In this document: positions 14,629 to 21,082 of the stretch, one piece after another | Layout: each line of letters opens with the position of its first letter | How positions within the stretch are numbered: position 1 is the stretch's first letter | From: Clostridiales bacterium | GTDB lineage: Bacteria > Bacillota > Clostridia > Oscillospirales > Oscillospiraceae | DNA: 21,082 nt | NCBI GenBank assembly: GCA_019420945.1 | Contig: JAHZGF010000007.1 | Span: forward strand, 1-21,082 | Direction of reading: 5' to 3' | Notes under the pieces: generated by a model | What the model was told of the DNA's origin: nothing | Databases searched by the model: none | What the model saw: only the letters and a program-made list of their open reading frames with translations | Translations under genes and position numbers: made by a program

Positions 14629-17600
14629 TTACTCGGTTTCGCTGTCCAGAATCATCCGGCCAGCACTGTCAAAGTTGTAATATCCCTCCGGCATCAGGCC
14701 GTGCGTCCAGTACACATAGTAGCTGCGGTCATGGACGACCTCACAGGTGGAACGCACATAGTAGTAGTTGCCGTCGATCTTGATCAGACCGGCATAAGCA
14801 CGTTCGCCGTTCCGATAGAAGTACAGGCTTCCATCTTCCTCGTAGATTCCGTTTTTCAGAGGTGCAACGCTGCCTGTCAGCTTGCCATCTGCGTCGAAGT
14901 GATATTTGCCCTGCGGCAGCAGATCATGTGTCCAGGAAATGTAGTAATCGCAATCGCGCACCACTTCACACTTAGAATTCACATAGTAGTAATCATCGCC
15001 AATTTTGATGAGGCCCGCATAGGTCAGTTTTCCATTGACATAGTAATGCAGAACGCCATCTTCCTCGACGATGCCATTCTTCGGAATGCCGGTCAGCTTT
15101 CCATTTTCATCGAACGTGTAGTAACCGGCTTCCTTCAGGCCATGTGTCCAGGTGATCCAGTACACGCAATCGGTCACGACCTCGCCGTTGCTGCGGACAT
15201 AATAGAAGTCACCGTCAATTTCAATCAGGCCGACATAGGTTACCTTGCCATTGACATAGTAACGAAGTACGCCGTCATCGTCCTTTACGATGCCATTCTT
15301 GTCCGTTGCGCCCTGAATGAGTTTGCCCTCTGCGTCAAAGGCATAGGTTCCTTCCTCCATCAGGCCGTTCATTCTGGAGCAGTAGTAGGTCTGGTTCACG
15401 ATCAGCTGGCCCTTGCTGTTGGCATAGTAGTAATCGTCACCGATCTTGATCATGCCTGCAGGAGCCTTGATGCCGTCGACATAGTAGAAGAGGTCTTCGC
15501 CATCCTTCAGGATTCCGTTCTTGCTGGTGTCCTCGTCGTGCAGAATGACGCCGTTTTCATCGAAGTAGTAGCCCCACTCCGGAAGTGCAAGGCCATTGGT
15601 CTTATGGAGCCAGCAATCCTTACCGTTCAGCACAGTGCTCTTTACCGCTGCCGAGAGGGTCAGGCCCTCACGCTCCTCCAGATTCTTCTGGACTGCGAAG
15701 TAATAATAGTTGACCGTGCCGTTCTCCTTGACAACGCGCTTCAAACCTGCTTCCTCTTCGATGATGCCGCTGTTGAGCCAATAGGTGTCTTCTCCGACGC
15801 TGTAAACGCCGGTAACGTCGCTCTGGAATACGCCTTCCGCATCAAAGACGCAGCGTGCGGTTTCAGTTGCTCCATTGGGGATCAGCGTCGTGATTCCAGT
15901 AGCCGCGTACCCGGTTTCGGTATCCAGATAGTAGGTCTCACCGTCGATGACCGTCCAGCCGGTCTTCTGCAGTTCGCCGTCCTTGTAGTACTGCTTGCCG
16001 TTTGCATCCTTAAGCCAGCCGTTCCAGAACTGCCACTGTGCATACAGCGTCATATCTCCGGTCAGTTCAAGAATTGCGCCCTCATCGGCATAGGTAGCGC
16101 CGCTGCCATCGGCGGCGGTGTTCCAGCCGATGAACTTGTAGCCCTCACGGGTGAAGGCGTTGGTATTCAAGGCAGTGTCCACACCGACTTCAAAGCGCTG
16201 AGGCTCCATACTGCCTTCGCCGCCGTTGGCATTGAAGGTGATGGTGTAGAACACACGGGCAGATGCAGAGTACTGTGCCGTATAAGTGGCATCCTCTTCA
16301 GCAACCACAACCTCCGGACTCCAGCCGGTGAAGGTGTAGCGGTAGTTGTCGTCAGGAGCCTTATCCGTACTGTCCTTGAAGGAAGGCATGGTGCCCTTCA
16401 GATAATCTTCCTCAGCTACGACCTCGCCATCGATCACCCAGGTGATGTGTGCGCCAGTCTTAGGAATTTCCTTGCCTTGTTTCAGCAGTTCATTGCAGAC
16501 AGAGCAGTAGGTGTCGCCGGTGTAACCGGGTGTCGTAAGCGTTGCTTCGACCGCATTGCGAATCTCCGGTTTGTGACCGGTAGCCGGGATTACTTCCTGT
16601 TTAACAATGACTTCGTTGCAAACAGAGCAATGCTTGCCTTCCGTCAGGCCAGGCTCGGTGCAGGTCGGAGCCTTTGCTGCGTCAATGACTTCGGTGTGAC
16701 CCTTGGCTGGAATCTCTGTCTGTGCAACGATGATCTCATTGCAGACGGAGCAGTGCTTGCCCTCAGTCTTGCCGGGTTCGGTGCAGGTCGGCTCAACTGC
16801 CGGATCAATGACCTCGGTATGGCCCTTGGCCGGGATCTCTTCCTGGGCAACGAGTACAGTATTGCAGACGGAGCAGTGCTTGCCTTCGGTCAGACCAGTC
16901 TCCGTGCAGGTCGGAGCCTTTGCTGCATCGATTACTTCTGTGTGGCCGGTCGCAGGGATCTCTTCCATACCGGAGAGGATTGCCTCACAAACGGAGCACT
17001 TCGTACCGGCTTTATGACCAGCCTCGGTGCAGGTAGCGGGCTGTTCCGCAACTTCAACAGGGGTATGCCCGGTTGCATCGATCGCTTCGGTCTTGGTTGC
17101 ATTGCAAACTGTGCAGGTGTAGGTCTTGACACCGGCATTCTCACAGGTAGGAGAGGTCGTGATCTCGCCCTCATTCCAGCTGTGGCCCTTGGCGGGGATC
17201 TCTTCCTGTGCTTTGATCACCGTTCCGCAGACAGAGCAGCGGGTACCGTCCGTCAGGCCGGTATCGGTGCAGGTCGCTTCCTTGCCAGGAATGGTTTCTT
17301 CCTTGTGGCCGGTCGCGGGAATCACTTCCTGCGCAATGAGAACTTCGTTGCAGACGGAGCAGTGCTTACCCTCAGTCTTGCCGGGTTCCGTGCAGGTCGG
17401 CTCAACGGCAGCATCAATGGCCTCGATATGGCCCTTAGCCTCAATGGCCTCGCCCTTGGTGATTTCTTTGCCGCAGATGGCGCAGACCGTATCGCCGGTG
17501 TAGCCGTCCTCGGTGCAGGTGGCATCCTTCTTGTTGATCACCTTGGTGAGAGAATGATTGTCCTCCCACTGGGCATAAAGAGTGGTGTTCTCGGTTAGAT

Positions 17601-19875
17601 TAACAGTCGCACCATCCGCATAGGAGTCGCCAGTACCGTCAGCCGCCGTAGTCCAGTTCAGGAAGTTGTAGCCTTCACGAGTGAAGGTGTTTGCATTCAG
17701 CGCCGTATCCTTCTTTGCGGTTACGCTCTGCGGGGCCATCGTGCCTTCGACCGGGTATTCCGCACTTCCGTTGGCTTCAAAGGTAACCGTCAGCTCCGTG
17801 GGTTCTTCGCCGCCCCAAACGCCATTGACATAGTTAATGATATTGCCAGCGCTTGCGGTCGCGGTTTCCGTATAGGTACCGTCGGCATTGTGCAGCTTGG
17901 CAGCGGTGATGGGGATAGTCACCGCACTGCTACCCGCATTATACTGATAGGTTGCGGTCGCCGTGCCAGGTGTGCCCTGCTGAATGTACTTGCCGGTGCC
18001 ATTGCTGGAGCAGATATCTGCACCGCCCTTGGTAGTGTAGATGGCGCCAATAGCCGTTACGTTGCCGTTCACATCCATCTTCGCATCAACCAAGTCGTTA
18101 TTGGAGCGGTTGTATGCCTTACCAGGCGCATAGGCCACGGACTTAAACTTGCAGGGACCCCAGACGAAGTTGTCGGAGCTCCATTCGTCGCTGTCGTAGA
18201 AATAGATGTTCTTTCCGTTTGCAACCGTCAGGCCAGCGCCCTCGGCAATATTGACCTGAACGCCCGCCAGCAGAGCGGCATCCTGATTGATGGTCACATT
18301 TCCAGACTGGATATTGATGGTAATGTTGTTGGTGATAGGCAGTACGTAGCTTGCAGAGTTGACATCCATGCCTGCAAGCGTCAGCGACAACGTGTTCAAT
18401 GCCGCTTCGCCGTTTACTGTGAATACAAGACGATCCGTCTTTTCATCGTAATCCTTAGTAAAGCTACCGGATTCCACTTTGAACATACCGGTGTCGCCAA
18501 TGAAATTAATGGCAGTAGTATATGTGGTGCTCATTGCATAAACGCCGCTATAAACCTGTTCATTGGCGCCGGCATTCAACGTCAAGGGAACTTCGATGTT
18601 TTGTACGAAGTACTGCGAAAATGGGAACACCCCATGGCCCATGCCGGAAGATGCGCTGCCGCCGCGGAAGTCTGCAATCTGATAGAATTCGTACACCGTC
18701 GCGCCAGATTCCGCCAGAACAGAACCGCTGCCGGAGATAAAGCCCCATGCATAGAGCTTGCCGCCGTTCTTGACTGTAATGGAGCTGTTATCCGCCATTT
18801 TGATATAGCCGTAATCGCCAACGGGGCGTCCCTGCTGACCGCCGCCAGCTGCAAAATATCTGCCGCCCAAGCTGATCGCGCCATTGACGGTAATGGACGT
18901 GCCTTCGCTCATCGTCAGCGTCCGGAATGCCTTAGACGCGGGAGTCGTCCGAATCGCCGCAGGAGCATCCGTATACAGCGTTCCCGCCTCATCAAATGGA
19001 ATCAGAAGTGTAATTCCAGCCGGAATGGTATAGGTACCGCTAATGGAGCCATCAGTAGCCAAGGTGATCTTGGACTGGCTGTTTGCCTGTGCATAGGAAA
19101 CCGCATCGCCCAGATCGTCAAACCGCTGGCCGCCGGTTTCAAACAAGGCCGCCGTTTTACTTGCGAACCGCGCTGTGATAGTGCAGTCATTTTCAATGTT
19201 CAACGCAGCCTTTGCAGACGTGCTGATATATTTCTCGTTAGAAACATCATACCAGCCCATGAACTGATAGCCCGCCGCCGGGGTCGCCACTACCTGATAA
19301 GCAGTCATAGAACTCTGAGTATTGCTGTACTCCTCGGTAATGAGTTTTCCGTCTACTGTATAAGTACCGTTTTCAGCAGGCACGAAAGTCGCAGTTGCAT
19401 TGACATCGCTTACCAGAACCACGTTGGTAAGGGTGATCTTAGTGGCAGCACTGGTGCTGCCAGACTGGATGTATACTTTAACGATCTCGTTTGTCGCCAG
19501 TTCCTTGGTAAAACTGGCACCCGAAGAAACCTCTGTACCATCCACCTGAATTTTTCCGCTGTTCTGCTCAATAGAGTAGTCAAAGGAAAGGGTTGCTGTT
19601 GTCGACTTCTTATTTGTAATTGTCAGTGTGGATTTATAGGATGTTTCGCTGCATGTTCCACCCGTGCTGGTAGCTGCGCCGATAATGCTCGTACCATTGG
19701 CCGACCAAGCATCATCTGCGTCGCCTGTAAAACTCAGTCCAATGTTCTCGTCAGCTAAGCCTGTCACTGTACCACTGGTTGCCGCAAACGCTGTCATGGT
19801 CACATTGGGTAACAGTGCCATAACCATGCACATGCAGAGCACAAGCGAAAGGAATCGCTTTAATGTGCTTTTCAT
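14629..19875 (-). CDS. Giant secreted surface protein with InlB-like, Cys/His and wall-binding repeats
   Basis: The 1748-residue protein has a Sec signal peptide, probably cleaved after AFA at residue 31. Residues about 200-690 are beta-rich and helix- or Ig-like. Residues about 695-771 and 1208-1284 are InlB/Listeria-Bacteroides repeats (GYNFLNWTTAADGTG...LYAQW). Residues about 780-1145 hold nine Cys/His repeats. Residues about 1285-1748 are wall-binding modules. There is no LPxTG motif, so attachment is probably non-covalent. Its ATG overlaps the Lgt-like gene's stop (ATGA), giving coupled translation, and a terminator follows. Adhesion or wall-surface architecture is likely, but the ligand is unknown. 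Confidence 0.9.
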   Translation of the reverse strand: MKSTLKRFLSLVLCMCMVMALLPNVTMTAFAATSGTVTGLADENIGLSFTGDADDAWSANGTSIIGAATSTGGTCSETSYKSTLTITNKKSTTATLSFDYSIEQNSGKIQVDGTEVSSGASFTKELATNEIVKVYIQSGSTSAATKITLTNVVLVSDVNATATFVPAENGTYTVDGKLITEEYSNTQSSMTAYQVVATPAAGYQFMGWYDVSNEKYISTSAKAALNIENDCTITARFASKTAALFETGGQRFDDLGDAVSYAQANSQSKITLATDGSISGTYTIPAGITLLIPFDEAGTLYTDAPAAIRTTPASKAFRTLTMSEGTSITVNGAISLGGRYFAAGGGQQGRPVGDYGYIKMADNSSITVKNGGKLYAWGFISGSGSVLAESGATVYEFYQIADFRGGSASSGMGHGVFPFSQYFVQNIEVPLTLNAGANEQVYSGVYAMSTTYTTAINFIGDTGMFKVESGSFTKDYDEKTDRLVFTVNGEAALNTLSLTLAGMDVNSASYVLPITNNITINIQSGNVTINQDAALLAGVQVNIAEGAGLTVANGKNIYFYDSDEWSSDNFVWGPCKFKSVAYAPGKAYNRSNNDLVDAKMDVNGNVTAIGAIYTTKGGADICSSNGTGKYIQQGTPGTATATYQYNAGSSAVTIPITAAKLHNADGTYTETATASAGNIINYVNGVWGGEEPTELTVTFEANGSAEYPVEGTMAPQSVTAKKDTALNANTFTREGYNFLNWTTAADGTGDSYADGATVNLTENTTLYAQWEDNHSLTKVINKKDATCTEDGYTGDTVCAICGKEITKGEAIEAKGHIEAIDAAVEPTCTEPGKTEGKHCSVCNEVLIAQEVIPATGHKEETIPGKEATCTDTGLTDGTRCSVCGTVIKAQEEIPAKGHSWNEGEITTSPTCENAGVKTYTCTVCNATKTEAIDATGHTPVEVAEQPATCTEAGHKAGTKCSVCEAILSGMEEIPATGHTEVIDAAKAPTCTETGLTEGKHCSVCNTVLVAQEEIPAKGHTEVIDPAVEPTCTEPGKTEGKHCSVCNEIIVAQTEIPAKGHTEVIDAAKAPTCTEPGLTEGKHCSVCNEVIVKQEVIPATGHKPEIRNAVEATLTTPGYTGDTYCSVCNELLKQGKEIPKTGAHITWVIDGEVVAEEDYLKGTMPSFKDSTDKAPDDNYRYTFTGWSPEVVVAEEDATYTAQYSASARVFYTITFNANGGEGSMEPQRFEVGVDTALNTNAFTREGYKFIGWNTAADGSGATYADEGAILELTGDMTLYAQWQFWNGWLKDANGKQYYKDGELQKTGWTVIDGETYYLDTETGYAATGITTLIPNGATETARCVFDAEGVFQSDVTGVYSVGEDTYWLNSGIIEEEAGLKRVVKENGTVNYYYFAVQKNLEEREGLTLSAAVKSTVLNGKDCWLHKTNGLALPEWGYYFDENGVILHDEDTSKNGILKDGEDLFYYVDGIKAPAGMIKIGDDYYYANSKGQLIVNQTYYCSRMNGLMEEGTYAFDAEGKLIQGATDKNGIVKDDDGVLRYYVNGKVTYVGLIEIDGDFYYVRSNGEVVTDCVYWITWTHGLKEAGYYTFDENGKLTGIPKNGIVEEDGVLHYYVNGKLTYAGLIKIGDDYYYVNSKCEVVRDCDYYISWTHDLLPQGKYHFDADGKLTGSVAPLKNGIYEEDGSLYFYRNGERAYAGLIKIDGNYYYVRSTCEVVHDRSYYVYWTHGLMPEGYYNFDSAGRMILDSETE
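14640..15560 (-). repeat. Tandem wall-binding modules in the C-terminus of the 1748-residue protein
   Basis: Four successive modules of about 65-75 residues each begin with KNGI. Their approximate pattern is KNGIxxEDGxLYYYVNG, then YAGLIKIDGDYYYVxS, then a WTHGL-like motif and FDAxGKL. They resemble choline- or glucan-binding-type wall repeats but are longer. Several carry a cysteine in the YYYVxSxCEVV segment, which is unusual for extracellular repeats. The same module type makes up the visible part of the surface gene at the right edge. Confidence 0.75.
16450..17535 (-). repeat. Nine tandem Cys/His repeats of about 40 residues within the surface protein
   Basis: Each unit follows roughly PTCTExGxTEGxHCSVCxxxxxxQExIPAxGH, that is C-x(9-11)-C-x2-C with a Gly-His some 15-17 residues later. 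Eight units keep all three cysteines. The ninth (residues about 1110-1145) has lost the first Cys and ends GAH. Units 6-8 are nearly identical, which points to recent duplication. The Cys3His arrangement could bind zinc or form disulfides outside the cell. No other part of the window shows this repeat. Confidence 0.85.
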
Positions 19876-20555
19876 TTCTTTATTACCTTCTTTCTTTGAT
19901 GATTTCTGGCGTTTATTTCTATGTAAATGCTGAGTCCCGCCGCAAATGCGATGGCTGCCCAGACATGAGAGAGATGGAACAGCATCCCCGTAGAGGACGT
20001 CCGGAAGAATTCATCAAGAAAGCGGAACGCTCCGTAGGATGCCATATAAAGTGGGTAAATACTGCCGGGGTTCTTGCTCTTTTTTGCTCTGGGAATGAGC
20101 AGAATCAGCATCACAATGTAATAGAGAATCTCGAGTTCCCTTGTTGGAAAGTGAAAATGCGTTCCCGGTATAACTAAGCCGGAGCAGCATCCAGCGACGA
20201 TGCAGTTGACCCGAGCACACATCAGTGTAAAAAGCATACACGGAGTAAACACATCGCACACTTTGCAGTAAGGCCGCTTGGTAAGCTTGGCTCCCAGCCA
20301 GTAGGCTGCCGGCATAAAAAACACACCGCCAAACAGGCTCATGTTTCCTATGTCACCGCTTTCCAGAAAAGCAAAGACTTTCACACTGCATACGCCGATA
20401 GCAGTATGCAATACTGAAAGGATCAGTACGGCATACCATTTCATTTGGAGTTGCCGCCGCATCCTGTACAGCCAGAATACATTGAAAATAGTTCCCAGCA
20501 GTAAGAGCACGATCAGGGAATGCTCTTTCAGCCAGATAAATACAAGATCAAGCAA
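19872..20555 (-). CDS. Divergent Lgt-like (prolipoprotein diacylglyceryl transferase family) membrane protein
   Basis: The 227-residue protein has about six or seven hydrophobic helices. Lgt-like landmarks are MSLFGGVFFMP, ARVNCIVAGCCSG, FPTRELEI and YGAFRFLDEFFR. The catalytic-type Arg and the second arginine motif are kept, but the His of Lgt's HGG motif appears replaced (LFGG). Seven cysteines fall within about 31 residues (CKVCDVFTPC...GCC). The 'C...GCC.G' variant is, from memory, a widespread Lgt-like subfamily of unproven function. TTG at 20555 is chosen because AAAAGGAG lies 6 nt upstream; an ATG at 20618 would start inside a hairpin. It overlaps the giant surface gene as ATGA. Confidence 0.75.
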   Translation of the reverse strand: MLDLVFIWLKEHSLIVLLLLGTIFNVFWLYRMRRQLQMKWYAVLILSVLHTAIGVCSVKVFAFLESGDIGNMSLFGGVFFMPAAYWLGAKLTKRPYCKVCDVFTPCMLFTLMCARVNCIVAGCCSGLVIPGTHFHFPTRELEILYYIVMLILLIPRAKKSKNPGSIYPLYMASYGAFRFLDEFFRTSSTGMLFHLSHVWAAIAFAAGLSIYIEINARNHQRKKVIKK

Positions 20556-20583
20556 AGCGTACTCCTTTTCGTAATCGTATCTT

Positions 20584-20620
20584 CCATGGGGTATGGCGCT
20601 TTTAGCACCATACCCCATGG
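20584..20620 (-). promoter_or_regulatory. Strong perfect hairpin between surface gene and Lgt-like gene
   Basis: CCATGGGGTATGG pairs perfectly with its complement over 13 bp. It continues through one mismatch to three further pairs and a 3-nt loop. No T-tract follows on either strand, so it is not a standard intrinsic terminator. It lies 10 nt after the stop of the right-edge gene and 28 nt before the next start codon. It could protect mRNA ends, be a processing site or pause transcription. Confidence 0.6.
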
Positions 20621-20629
20621 CTTATTCGG

Positions 20630-21082
20630 TCATCTCACCATCTTGCCGTCCGCACCAAAGGTGTAGAATGTGGCAGGCAGCAGGTTGTTGGTCTTAGATA
20701 CCCAGTAACGCTGGTTGGTGATAACCTTGCAGTAGCTGTTCACATAGTAGTAATCGCCGTCAATCTGGATCAGGCCAGCATAGGTCTTGACGCCGTCCAC
20801 ATAGTAATACAACTCGCCGTCCTCACTGACGATGCCGTTCTTCACCTCGGAATCAGGATCCGGATTGGGGTCGGGCGTCGGAATAGGCGTATCCGTCATC
20901 TTGCCTTCCGCGTCAAAGTTGTAGAATGCAGCGGGGAGCAGATCATTGGTCTTAGACACCCAGTAGCGCTGATTGGTGATAACCTTGCAGTAGCTGTTCA
21001 CATAGTAATAATCGCCGTCGATCTGAATCAGGCCAGCATAGGTCTTGACGCCGTCCACATAGTAATACAACTCGCCGTCCTC
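20630..21082 (-). CDS. C-terminal part of a wall-repeat surface protein (cut by the right edge)
   Basis: Frame analysis shows 150 codons open to the window edge. The visible part holds two KNGI-type wall-binding modules (each ELYYYVDGVKTYAGLIQIDG...NFDAEGKM) separated by a proline/aspartate linker (PIPTPDPNPDPDS). The modules are nearly identical and match those of the 1748-residue protein, so the two surface proteins share a wall-anchoring mode. The apparent start at 21070 is internal (TTG in a repeat), so the true N terminus lies outside. The protein ends GADGKMVR with no sorting signal. Confidence 0.85.
   Translation of the reverse strand, partial: EDGELYYYVDGVKTYAGLIQIDGDYYYVNSYCKVITNQRYWVSKTNDLLPAAFYNFDAEGKMTDTPIPTPDPNPDPDSEVKNGIVSEDGELYYYVDGVKTYAGLIQIDGDYYYVNSYCKVITNQRYWVSKTNNLLPATFYTFGADGKMVR
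20656..21082 (-). repeat. 258-bp direct duplication of a wall-binding module
   Basis: Two copies lie 258 bp (86 codons) apart; for example, the segment beginning ATAACCTTGCAGTAGC on the plus strand occurs at 20721 and again at 20979. They differ by only scattered, mostly silent changes. The right copy runs off the edge, so more copies may follow. Confidence 0.85.

Noticed and set aside
14623..17598. Long plus-strand open frame (991 codons) opposite the surface protein
   Set aside because: It is antisense to a clearly coding repeat protein. Its residues do not form recognisable domains, and the openness follows from repeated codon choice on the minus strand.
17890..19758. Plus-strand open frame of 622 codons opposite the surface protein
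   Set aside because: It is opposite well-supported coding sequence, with no ribosome binding site and no recognisable domain.

Overview
The window reads as a low-to-mid GC Gram-positive chromosome segment, most likely from a gut Clostridia species (Oscillospiraceae-like). This is an inference, not a species call. It rests on strong AGGAGG-type ribosome binding sites, the Gram-positive split tyrosine-kinase system (separate CpsC adaptor and CpsD kinase), a PHP-type CpsB phosphatase, an LCP-family ligase, and large exported proteins with choline/glucan-binding-like wall repeats and InlB-type repeats. Every convincing gene lies on the minus strand, so transcription runs from the right end of the window to the left.

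Right part (21082 to 14577): the C-terminal end of a wall-repeat surface protein; a 37-nt hairpin; a divergent Lgt-like (prolipoprotein diacylglyceryl transferase family) membrane protein with a probable TTG start; and, joined to it by an ATGA stop/start overlap, a 1748-residue secreted protein. That protein carries nine Cys/His-rich tandem repeats, InlB-like repeats and C-terminal wall-binding modules. An intrinsic terminator follows it.

Middle (14552 to 2401): a capsule or wall-polysaccharide operon. In transcription order it holds two GT4 glycosyltransferases, a hexapeptide acyltransferase, a Wzx-type flippase, CapE, CapF and CapG (UDP-GlcNAc to UDP-N-acetyl-L-fucosamine), the CpsB/CpsC/CpsD phosphorelay, an LCP ligase, GalE, and a 64-residue zinc-ribbon protein with no ATG/GTG/TTG start, only a well-placed ATT. 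A strong terminator closes the operon. Many junctions overlap by 1-4 bases or abut, so the genes are probably translated in a coupled way. The genes predict a flippase-exported glycan containing L-FucNAc and probably Gal or GalNAc, attached to the wall by the LCP protein. A Wzy polymerase and a priming phosphoglycosyltransferase are not in the window.

Left part (2310 to 1): an XRE repressor-like gene with a possible operator, then a GAF plus SARP/BTAD-type regulator that starts right after an intrinsic terminator. Next come a 14-unit, 12-bp tandem array filling that regulator's 3' end, a nested-hairpin terminator, a possible folded leader RNA, a second terminator, and a hairpin that hides the ribosome binding site of a gene running off the left edge.

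The most unusual points are the left-edge leader architecture, the 12-bp array, the coupling of the Lgt-like protein to a cysteine-repeat surface protein, and two genes or operons that start immediately after intrinsic terminators with no room for a promoter.
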